Source of the DNA: Watersipora subatra
Taxonomy: Eukaryota; Bryozoa; Gymnolaemata; Cheilostomatida; Watersiporidae
Assembly (NCBI RefSeq): GCF_963576615.1
Contig: NC_088717.1
Coordinates: 52,739,026 to 52,803,025, forward strand
DNA: 64,000 nucleotides
Reading direction: 5' to 3'
Below, piece by piece: positions 1 through 11,800 of the stretch. The stretch's first letter is position 1. Every line of letters begins with the position of its first letter. The notes under the pieces are model-generated. The model was not told where the DNA came from, made no database searches, and saw only the letters and a program-made list of their open reading frames with translations. The translations under genes were made by a program, and so were the position numbers.

Positions 1-20
1 ACAGACAGACAGACAGACGA
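1..20. repeat. GACA tetranucleotide microsatellite, cut by window edge
   Basis: The window opens inside a run of the 4-base unit acag/gaca, about five copies, which then degenerates. The left extent is unknown. Confidence 0.8.
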
Positions 21-107
21 ACAGTGATGGTTGCTTTTCATCAATGGTGCAACAGACACAGTGTCTCTTAATGAGTAAAAATTAGGCGTTGCTTTTGTAG
101 AATCTAT

Positions 108-1085
108 ATTTTAGGCAGGCTTGGGGCCACTAGTGAGTATTGAGCGCACTGCACTATTTGCTGGCTAGACGACAGTAAGGTGCACTAGGCACTGCACTAG
201 CACTAGTGCATGGCATAGTAATAATATAAAATGCACTAGGCACTGCATTAGCAGAAATTCTTGTGCACTAGACATTGCACTAGCACTAGTGCAGTGTAAA
301 ATCATAAATGCATTAGGCACTTCACTATTAAACTTCACTAGGCACTAGACCAATGAACTTTTTTGCTTTAGCAGCTGCAAGAATTGCTTGCTAATCAACA
401 GATATCTACTGCTATCCACTGCAATAGTACAATTATAGCCATGCAAAGGATGTCAGCCATGTATTTGTCAAATAAACTAGCCTCACCTAAAATTTCAAAC
501 AAACCATAGACCTGCAATAATGCTCAATATTAAATAGTGCAGAATTCAACAGATATATAATATAGTGCAATGTATTACAATTACAATAACTAAATATACT
601 AAGCAAGCATGGAATAGAAGAATTCACTTCTTATTACATAAATGTACTATGTGCAACAAGAAAATCTACCCTTGGATAAACCAGTATCATGTAAACAGTA
701 AGTCATATTGATGGAAAAATTGATAAGCAATATTGTTCAGAGAAGATGTTTATTAGACCGAAGGAACATTAGCCTTTCAAAGTTGGCGTCAGTCAGTTTA
801 GATCTAGTTTAGACTAGTGCATACTATGTCGCACTAGGCACTGCACTTGCACTAGTGCTTATGGGAATTTTCTAATCCGCACTAAGCACTGCACTAGTAC
901 ATACCATGTCACACTAAGCACTTCACTTGCACTAGTGCACCCAGGGACTCATGTCAAATTTGCACTAGCATTGCACTAGACATTTCTATTTTTAAATTGC
1001 ACTGCACTATGCACTGCACTAGTGCAGTGCACTAGTGCAGTGCAGTGCGCACTGCACTGCTAGTGGCCCCAAACCTGATTTTAGG
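108..1085. mobile_element. Non-autonomous hAT-like transposon with 8-bp target duplication
   Basis: The 8-mer ATTTTAGG occurs at 108-115 and again at 1078-1085. Just inside are terminal inverted repeats: CAGGCTTGGGGCCACTAGTG (116-135) and, on the other strand, CAGGTTTGGGGCCACTAGCA (1058-1077), 17 of 20 bases matching. An 8-bp duplication with ends starting CAG is the known signature of hAT elements. The 962-bp body has no useful reading frame. It is filled with clustered variants of the self-complementary word gcactagtgc, arranged as subterminal repeats at both ends, the kind of site a hAT transposase binds. It should therefore depend on a transposase encoded elsewhere. The superfamily is inferred from ends and duplication length only. 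Confidence 0.8.
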
Positions 1086-1089
1086 TAGT

Positions 1090-1206
1090 TAATATAATTA
1101 TTCAAATATAATAAATATTATATTTGAATATTATATTCAAATATAATTATTAATAGTGCAGTGCATAGTGCAGTGCATAGTGCACTGCACTATGCACTGC
1201 ACTAGA
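1090..1206. repeat. Palindromic AT segment followed by gtgcagtgcat inverted cluster
   Basis: From 1090 to about 1155 the DNA is almost pure A/T and folds on itself (ttcaaatataat against attatatttgaa). From 1155 to 1206 copies of agtgcagtgcat run into their own reverse complement, giving a nearly perfect palindrome about 50 bp long. The words match the interior of the hAT-like element just upstream, but this segment is outside its target duplication, so it may be a remnant of a second related element. Confidence 0.55.
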
Positions 1207-2750
1207 TGAAACTCACAATCGTCAAGTTCAGTCTTGCGGACTTTCTAATACCCGTGCTAACCGATGAATGTCTACCAATACAGAATAAATGTGTACATAG
1301 TGATTCTCTGTGTTGTATTAAACCCATATGATGATCTCTCACAGCATGCTGAATTGAGAGAGTACTAGCACATACAGAAGGCCGTAAAATTTCACTGTTT
1401 AAGGCATTAAGCACCTTTGTTTGAACAAAATTGGGAAAGATCTCAGGCTAATTGTAAATAACATAACATTAAAAAAAGGTGATGATGTCTAGTTTAGTTG
1501 TCACGGCTCAGGTTTTAACAAATACATGTATGACTGGTCTTCCTGCAAGATTGAGCTATCAAGAATTGAGTTGGTACAGAGAATATTGAGTTATAGCATA
1601 CAACACTTTTTTCTAGCTTGAGCACCGAAGATTAACTCTGTTTATTACTGACAAGGCTCATGTTTTCTAATTCATGTATTAATGCACAAGCTACATAAGT
1701 TACTAATGAAAGTCATCAAATCTATCAAATTATCTCAAATTCCCTTTCACCGTTACATACATCTTACAAAAAATGATGTCATGGTAAAAGTTTATGGCCT
1801 GTAAAAGCCGTTTTACGTGAAGAAAGTATGTATTAACTAAAAAAGGAAAACTGTTACCTTTTGGAAAAAATTAGCACTATTACAAAAATATATAGGCCTA
1901 TGTAGTAGTTTTAAGCTTTTTCACTACAAAAACTGTTGCTCATTTTTACGGAACAAAGTCAGGCCCAAAAATGTCTGCCAGCGTACACTTGGTATTTTTC
2001 CCGGGAAAGGCTAGAGTTTTTGTCATAGAGTTTTAATCTAAAAAGTTTTGCACCTGATCAATGCTTTTGCAAAGCAATAGACATGCGCAATTTTTTTTGG
2101 TTTAGTGAAGCCGTATGCAAAAAAAATGGTTATCATTTTTACAGTTTAACCAAAGATCAGACCCTTATTTTTTAGTATTAAAGTATAGTTATCAAGAATA
2201 CTTGAGCTCTATTGTTAAAAACTACACTAGCAGATATACGTTTAAAATTCTGTTCGAAAATATCTCTTTTTATCCATCCTAAACCAAAAATAAAAAAATT
2301 TGGAAACTGAAATATTATGCTATGAACTTTGAGTAAAAAGAAAACTAACTGACGCAACATTTTAGCAAAATGATAACCTTTAATTTATTGTCGCAACATT
2401 TTGGGCTCATCTGTTAACTTCATAATTCATAATCAATGTTTTTGTATCTGTACTGTGGCAATCGTTTTGAAAGCTTTTCATAGCCAGCGAGTTAAAAGCT
2501 CTGCAACTATTTTGTCACAATGATGTCTAAAGCTAAGAAAAGTTCACAATGAGGTCAGAAGGTCAGCTGACACACCGTCCAATAAAAGCTTGTTTACATC
2601 TGCTGCCACCACTAGCTGAAGCTCAACATAGATTAAGCCAATGGTTAGCAAAGTCATCTACCAGCATATGATTGAATGAGTATCACATGCACACCACAGA
2701 GCAGATAATTATTCCTGATGAGCTCACTCATTCTCACAAGCTCAACAAGA
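1207..2750. other. No gene seen
   Basis: AT-rich sequence with only short chance reading frames on both strands. It is the upstream flank of the plus-strand gene whose first coding exon starts at 2751. I see no clear TATA box in a position that would define its start site. Confidence 0.5.
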
Positions 2751-2822
2751 ATGTTTGCTGCACCTTTCATACTCTGCTGTTTTTTGCCTTTTTCAGCTGC
2801 AGTAGTAATCAATACAGCAAAC
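2751..2822 (+). CDS. Exon 1: start codon and signal peptide
   Basis: The ATG opens 24 codons: MFAAPFILCCFLPFSAA, then VVINTAN, directly followed by the donor gtaagt. The hydrophobic core at residues 3-14 and small residues near 16-17 fit a cleavable signal peptide. It ends in phase 0. Confidence 0.65.
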
Positions 2823-5800
2823 GTAAGTAGCTTCATACTCAGTCTATTCCTGCGTTTTATTATTTTATGATCTTACTTTTAAACATTAATTCACACAAAA
2901 TTTTAGTAAACTTTATCAGAAAGTATTGTTATTTTTCCATAAGTTGTGATTGTTTTTATTGTTTGAGGTGATCTGGCTGCCAGGATGTTTCAAGATTAAA
3001 ATTGACAGAACTTGATCATGGTTAAAAAGGTTGGAACAAAAATATATGCTAAAAAGACTTCACTAGTTGCTCGGCCGCCTGTCCTATGAGTCTCTATGCT
3101 TTTGGTCTCTTTGCAACTATAAAAGTCGCAATGATATTTGTCAACCTTGGATTGAAGCACCTTGGCAATTAAGCAAATTCAAACGTAAAGAACAATTGCA
3201 ATTGATAAATAAATACCGATACTTTCTGGTAAAACCTACTAAAATTTTGTGCAATTTCACCTTCAAGACTGTCTCAGAATAATTGGTTAAACTAGAAGAA
3301 ATATCTCAGTTTAGACTAGCTTGCTGCTTACAAACGTGGCACAGGCTGTTTACATAATGGTAAATCATGGTACACATGGTATGCATCAATAAATAACATT
3401 CAATTTTTTTTCTCTGTACATAATATTAATACAACTACTTGAATTTCTGTTATATGCAGTGTAAGTATTTATAGTTGATGTCAGATAATTATTAATATTT
3501 AGACACTGCATAGACTAGCAGCTCAGTATAAAACATTGTAACCCTTAAGGCTGGTTCACACCATATCCCCGTATGTCGATATGTTGATATAACGTATGTC
3601 GTATGTCGATATGTCATATGTCGTATGTCAATATGTCGTATGTCGATATGTCGTATGTCATATGTCATATGTCGGTATGTCCTATGTTGTATGTCGATAC
3701 GTTGTATGTCATATGTTGTATGTCAATATGTCGTATGTCGTATGTCGCACAATACTTTGGTGATCATCTGTGAATACAGTATACAGGCGATTACAAACCC
3801 ACCTATATTTACATCAGCAAATAGTCCACCACATAGCACTCTCATTTTACAATGCTGACACGGAAATAATGAAATACTAGTTCAACAGTGACTCTCATGA
3901 AAAAAAAATAGATCAAGCAACTCGCGCCGGCCAATCACCATCGCTGAAGTGGTACACATTGCACAGGCTGTCATAAATGCTTGGCAATCTAGTGAAAGGT
4001 TCGACAGCTGCAGTCTTTCCCGAAGTATTTGAAGTATTCGCATTGCCTTGATCCTGCTATTGGTATATGGTGCACATTATCGATGAAAATAATCACTGAG
4101 AGGACAACTTTGGCATACGGTGATATAGTTATAGTCAGCCTTGAGAAACAAGGAGTTGAATGTAAAAAAATTGATATAAGTAAAGCCTCGGCGAAGCAAT
4201 GTTTCTTGATTTTAATGGTGCTATGTTCGCTGCATCTAATTCTATGCGTCATTCAATTCATCTTTACTTGCCTGCATTCCGAGAGGTGTGAAGTTAAATT
4301 TTTATATTGTAATTAAACATGGTGACCAGTTTGTAGTATTAAAAAAAATCTTACTTTCTTCTGTTGTTTATTTTAGCCATGCCAAAGTGGAAACTGCACA
4401 AAAACGGAACTCGAGGGATCTTTAGTGAGTGACATAGGTTGAAAAAGTGTTTGCATTTCTTACTGCAATAGCTTCATTTCTTACTGCAATGACATATTAA
4501 TTTTGCTTCTGTTGCTAGTTCCAATTCCATTGCCCACTTTCACTTTTATTCTTCAAGTTATTTAAGCTTCCCTTTTTTAAAGATGAAGGCAAAATTATCT
4601 TCCAACTTTCTTTCATATAGGTATACTTTTAGATTTTCTCAGCCATAATCGCTAACAATCTTTTCTGCACAAAGACCTTGGCCCTTTTGGTTATTCTAAC
4701 ATAAATTATTAGAGAACTTAACGAAAGATTGCTAAATAATAGCTGCAAAGTTTACTTGCAGTCAATTGTTTCTGGTGACACAAAAGCAAAAATATATGCA
4801 ACAACAGTTTTTCTGATGAGGCTGTGGTCATTGTTTTCAGATACGACTTGAAAATGCCAAACTGCCCTGTTTCTGGTTTTTGGTTTTTCTGTTGTTGCTA
4901 ACTTTCTACTAGCTAGCTTTGAATCATAGTAAACATTCAAAGATTTTAGCAAAACTTAATCATTTCTTTAGCGTGGTAACTGAGACACACAAAACCAGGT
5001 TAAAACAGTTTTATAATGAAATAGAGTCGAGCTTGAGTTAACATATTTAGTATTGCGGCATCTATACTTGCTGTTTTAAACAACACTCATTCAAGAACAG
5101 CTGAAATTCTTTTATCATGATGTAAATACAAAATATAATTATACTCTGTGCTGTCTAGAAAACCTAACCACCGCAGACTTCAATGGTACAAATGTGTAAT
5201 TACAATAACTTATTCATTGGAAACTTGTCTGAGATTAAAATTTTATTAATAATTATTATAAAACAATTCTAAGTTAACGTTGTGCTAGTATTTAGGTAAA
5301 CAAAACTATTGTTAAACTAATGTAAAATCATTACTAAAACAATGTATACCAGATACTTAAGTAGCATTATGGTAATGTTTAGTTAATTTGAATGCTATTT
5401 TGGGTGATGTCAATGTAACAGTAAGTTAGAAAGGCAACTTACTAGCAACAGCGGACATGTACTGTAAAATTAACTGAGCATTCACAGATGTTACATCTGG
5501 TAAACAAATCTGAAAATAAGTTGTATCTTTAACTGCTGTCTTGTTTTACATTCTCTCCTTATTACTTAGAAGGTGCCCAGAGTTGTACACGTGGTTGAGC
5601 TGATGAATACTAATTGGCCAAATTTGATATTATGATGAGTAAATTTATGCTAACAAATATTAATAGCAAATTTTCATCCTTACTTTTTTTACGTTGTGCT
5701 ATACAATTGATAAAACTTTAATAGAAGTTACTTTATTGTTAGATAATTTATGTCTGAATCTTCACCTGTCCGCGCATTATTTAAGTTTGCTATTTTGCTT

Positions 5801-8800
5801 TATAAAATGACAGACTAAAAGTTAAACCTACACTAAATTTGTTCTGTGAAGATTGTGAACCTGCATGAGTGTTAACTTTTTATTGAAGTAAAAGCTTTAC
5901 TTATTTACTGTATATTAATATATGATAATATAATATAATAATAATTACCGGCAGAACCACTGCTCACTTACAGACTGTTCACCTTGCACGTCAGCAATCT
6001 ATCAGAAAGCTAGTATCTGTTCTTTACAAAAAGCCACGTAGGCTACAGTGATTTTATTGATGGCTGCTTTCGGAATTACATGTACAACGTTTGTAGATTT
6101 TAATTTTAGTTTTATGATATATGCTAAGCTACACAATTTTATCCTTTGATTCAGAATTTAAAAAAAAATCGAGCAACTTTATATTATTTGTGATTTCATC
6201 TATCAGCTTTTTTTATCTTAACAGTCGTGTAGAAGAAGCTCAAAACTGCAGTCTTTTGATCACTATGAATTTTCTTTAGAATGCATCAGACATGATAGTC
6301 GAGATAATAGTTGAGATAATAGTTGAGATAATAATTGAGATGATAGTTGAGATAATAGTTGATATTCTATACACTTCTTTTTTTGTGCAGCCGTGTTTTG
6401 GACTGGACTGCCCAGGTACAGAAACAGAAGAGCTTCCAGTAAGTGATAAAGCAAATCAGTAAGGCAGTTTAGCTTGGGATTTAGATGTTTGGAACAATTT
6501 TACAACTGGCACATATACATAGCAATATGAACAGCGGTTTTTCATTGTGTGTGGTGTGAGCAGTATGGGTGCATGTGTGTGTGTCTGCGTGTGTGTTAGT
6601 CTGCATAAATGCTATGTGTTCATACATGTTTTGGCTAATTTTATCCAGAATCTACATACATTGCCTTTTGCCAGATCTCTTAAAATACTTGGTTGCTAGA
6701 CTCAGTCTGGATTTGTAAAACCAGCCTCTTGAACGCCCACATTCTGGCTATCCAACTAAAAATAAAAATAAATTCTGCGTGTGGTCAGGCTTACCGCAAG
6801 TATCTATGCATGTATCTATATCTATTTTTACCCACTATATAATATTATATATTATAGTTATTATTATCAAAGCAATATGTAAATATTTATGATTGCAGAC
6901 TGCATTATAGCGGCAACAAGACCACTTGCAGTAGGAAGAGAAACAAGTCATATTTCTTGAACTGTTATAGACTTGCGAAGATGTTGTGTGTCCAGAGCTG
7001 AGCAGAGCCGGATGTGCAGTCGAACTCACGTTTCCTGATCCAAACAATCCATACTGCGCTTGTGAAGCATGCGAAAAGGTACAAAATTTAGCTACTCCGC
7101 TATTGTGCTGAACTGTTGTGAGCAACCATCTGTAGATGGTGCTGCTTATACATACATTAAATTATTATAGTGCTCAGCATTCAGTAACAAATTTTATGCG
7201 GCGAGATTTTGGAGTTGCATCTTTTATTTACAGTTCAGTGCCTAAAAAATGGTAGTAAACCTCAATAGTAAACCAAACACAAAGCAATAGCGATAAATTT
7301 TTTGGTAAGTATGTGTTCAATATTTACTCATGATTAGAAAATATTGCAGCGCTTGTGAAAAAATAAAATGAAACTTATTTGTTTTCTTTAAAAATAAGTA
7401 TTTCTTATTTTACTTATTACTTAATCATCTTAAATTTTTATTTTTCTTAAATTCAATTATATTTTGTGCCAATAGCATATTGCAGTTGAATAATCTTAAG
7501 CTTTGCTATGATTTGTTTCTCCTACATGAATGCCGGTGTGAAAGGGAGTTGTGTGCTCTTGATCACATCATACACACAAACACCTGAGTAAGAACAAACC
7601 TGAACAGTGAAAATTAAAGAAAATTAAATAAATATTATGTCACATATTATAAATACTAAATATTTCTTTCAAAATATCATTTGACACAAATTACTTGAGA
7701 GTTGCATCCAATGATTTGATAGCAGATGCCTTTATGAGCCTGCTAGACTATGCTTTTATTATACAGTGCGCAGCATTAAATACTAAATTCTGTGGTTCAT
7801 ACTAGTGGTATGACTAACAAGCATTGTTGTGAGTCAGAATAACCAAAGTGGTTCCTGCACATCTAGAAGTATACAAATATCTGTATAATATTTAATCAGC
7901 TGATCAGATTTTTAAAGATTTATTTCTAAAAAGGAGAGCTAAGGCTATTGTATTTTATCTAGTTTAAAACACAAACTATACGAACACCAAATCTGTGTTC
8001 TCCTAATCACTCAATTAATAAACAGCTTTGAATTGTGTCGGACTTGTGCTTTTGAACACACTTCTGTAAACGACTCTTGCTGCTACAATCCAGCACAATA
8101 TGTAATTGCTGACACTCAAAGAGATGTCATTACTGCAGCTATCTGATCAACAACTCAGAAGTACTCAGCTACAAACATACTCTATAACATTTGAATGAAA
8201 AGAATGTTTAGAAGTTTCTGAAAGATAAAAACATCAACATCAAATGTTATCAGATGTGGGAAGCGCTAGGCCAATCACCTTTGGCTTTTAGAACGTTCAC
8301 AGCTATTTATAAAGGTCATTTTGCAATGCGATGCCAAAGCAAGTGTGTCGTTACTACCGCAAAGCCATCATGGCTTGTCACACAAAACCACAAGCCTGCT
8401 AGTTATGAGGGCGGTTAGTGTCATGACACTCTGGCTAATTTTGGCATGCTTGCAGCTTGTCACATTGATGCTACATTTTTACTTACTACTACTTTCTATA
8501 AAGTTAAGCTTTAACTTAATATCACCTTCACATACAAACTTTGACTAACACTCATTTTTACATACAAACTTTGGTTAACACTCAGCTCTACATACAAACT
8601 TTGACTAACACTCGTTTTTACATACAAACTTTGATTAACACTCAGCTTTACATTCAAACTTTAACTAACACTTGTTTTTACATACAAACTTTGATTAACA
8701 CTCAGCTCTCCATTCAAACTTTGACTAACACTTGTTTTTACATACAAACTTTGATTTACACTCAGCTCTTCATACAAACTTTGATTAACACTCGTTTTTA

Positions 8801-11800
8801 CATACAAACTTTGGTTAACACTCAGCTCTACATACAAACTTTGATTAACACTCGTTTCTACACACAACATTTTTGACAAAATACGACTTAAATATGATGA
8901 TAAACGTCTCGACATACGAAATAATTTTTAACATGACGTTTGTAATCACTTGAGGCAACGTGGTTTTGTGATAAAAGTATGAAAGTTAGTAAAAATGGAT
9001 ACTAAACCCACAAGCAATGAAAAAATGAGTTGATTAACTTCATTCAAGCTATTTTCATTATAATGTGAGTTACCTACTAAGTGAGTTACCGTGAGGTATG
9101 CCGATCACTCTTCTACTAGCTCGTATGATTCTAGAGAGCAATGAAGACATTTTTCGCTGATTATTATTTGATTAATATAATTTATATTTTTTAATGTTTG
9201 TCGTATGTCGTCTGTCTTCGGCGTGTCCTCTATTAAAATATTAGAATTGAAATTCTACATTTGGTTGGATTTGAACTCACGCAGATTGCGAAAGCAATTA
9301 GATAATCCAGCGCTGTAACCACGAGACCACAGAAGCTTTTCCCGTTTCTCGCTCTCACTACTTAACGAATACATCTTTTTCCGTTTTCACACCCAAAAAG
9401 TATTAATTTAAACTCTATGAACTATTTTAGTTCTATGAAGCGTAATGTTTTTTTGTCCTCTCCGTATTAGAGCTAATTTTTTTCGACAAAATAATATGAA
9501 CAATAGATTATCTCGAAATTAAAATTTGGCAATTTTATTACTGATTACCACAAAATAACGATTTTTATTGGGATTTCTCAGTTTGTATCAATTGTATCAT
9601 TAGAAAATCATCTGTTTCGTAGTTTAAATTTTTGCTATTTATTTCACATCAACATTTATTTGCTCTCCTAATTTATTTCCGCTGCTCCAAAGACTTTTTC
9701 CCAGCCACACTACGTTTTCATAATTCTGATAATAGATCAATGACTTATAGGCATTTCCACGCTAAATGAGGTGGTTATTGAAGTTTTATGAATTCTATTG
9801 CGTAACTCTATGAAACGCTATGCTTTTTCCGTCTTTGTTGCACTAGAGCTAATTAGTTTTTCGCAAAATGGCATCAAGATTAATTTTTTTCGAAATTTAA
9901 ATTTGACGATAATAACTCAGTTCAGCGTCATCCGTTGTTGCAAAACCGTTTGCAAACAGATGATAAACAGTGATAATATCTCTGTTAAAATTTTACTAAA
10001 TGCATGCAAAAGCTTTTTTCAAGTATGTATTTAGTAAGCTAAATTCATACAAGTTAGATTCAGCGTTTATATAACACGTCTGTCTTGAAGGTAATAACTC
10101 TGCGCGTAGAACATTGTAATGATGCATTTTTGCAAATCATACCTACAAAATGCATCAAAGTTGTAGTAGGTAACTATAGTACTAAGGTTAAAATATTGTT
10201 TTGTTACTATTTTTAATGATGATGGTCTTTAAAAAGCCGTAATTGCATTAAATAATTACTATAAGTTAGTATACCACTCTATACATCTATACAATATTTT
10301 CACATTGTGGTGCCAACACTGAAACAAACGAAAATCGTATAACCATATTCCAAATGATTTTTCATTGTGACCGTAGCTAAACAGATTATATTTAGCTACT
10401 ACTTGCTAATGATTTCACATTTACATTTAAACACACTTACATTTATATTTTTCTTGCCAATTTATTTCAACAAAACATTTATTCCATAATATGAAATTTA
10501 AAAGTTGCAGTTGTTTGAAAATGCTTAAAAACCTTTACAGCTGTTTTCTTTTTCCTCTTAATTTATTTGAACTGTTTAAAAATATTATCTCATGATATGA
10601 AGTTTAAAAGTTAGAATGGAAAGTGTAGTATACGGTATGCTAAATAAAAATAAATTTTTTATCCAAAGGCTTTTTTATTACCCGAGCAACGCCGGACATC
10701 CACCTAGTTTTATATATAATTTAGGTTTACTTCTTTAATAGAGTTTTAAGTGAAGTGTTTTATTGTTTTCATACTCTGCATAATTGCTTAAAAAATGTAT
10801 CAGTTTATTCCGGGGTCTGAAATGAATCGAACAGAACACAAAGTTTTCCTTTATGGATATCTGTTCTAACTGTTGCTTTTCTGTATGATTCTTATATTCA
10901 TCTACAAAAACATTTCTATTTGAAATAAAATTATTGCCAATCTGACAGAAGCCACTGTTAAAGTTTGTAAAAAAGATTGCAACAGACTAAATTAGAACTC
11001 ACGACGTTGGGCTTTACAACCTAGTACTTTTACACCCAAACTGATCATCCACCTTCCAGCGTAGTAGAATAGTTACCTGCTGTCGTACTTTTGTGCTTAT
11101 TAGCGCACCTGACAATCTCTATGGGAATGCAAGACGATCAGGGGACTAGTAAAGCAACAAAAAACATGCAACAGTTTCGGTATATGAAGCAAATACCAAA
11201 ATTGGTTAGCTTAGACTTATTCAACTTTTTAACGTATTTCTTTCAAAATTTGTTTTGTTGTGAACCTGTTTTAAGCTGCAACTAAATATTTTTGTATTTG
11301 ATAAAAACCAGGCCCAGTAATTGGTACTTCTGTTCAGTGCTGCATAAATATTCTTTACTGCATGATGCTGCCATGCGTTATTGAACGAACTACTGTTTTT
11401 AGGAATGCACTGGGAATGATAACTGCATACAGGCAGGCCCAAACTGTAGGCAAGTGCTAACCACCTACCCGAGTGGTTATGACTGTCCCCCGTGTTTGAC
11501 ATGCGGAGATGAAATTTTAGTTGTAAATGTTGCACCTACTGAAGCTCCAGCCCAAAGGTAGGCGGTGTGTTTCTCCACAGTTGATGTTTATGATGCATAT
11601 CAACTCGCAAATGAGCTTTTCACTTCTATGATTTGGTTATTCCACAAGTTTGTGTCATCTGCAAGATAAAACTAGCAACAAACTCACAATTTCAAATGAG
11701 TTTTGTTAATCATTACTTGCAAACTTTTATCGAATGTTTCCTGTCGTGAAAGATGAAAACAGCACTTGCGCACGAGGTGCAAGTTAATCCATTTTAAACA

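Noticed and set aside
8541..8915. Frames with QTLINTQLYI and VNQSLYVKTS repeats
   Set aside because: By-product of the 30-bp minisatellite on both strands.
9255..9340. A functional tRNA gene
   Set aside because: A and B boxes are present on the minus strand, but acceptor-stem pairing and a proper anticodon arm are lacking.
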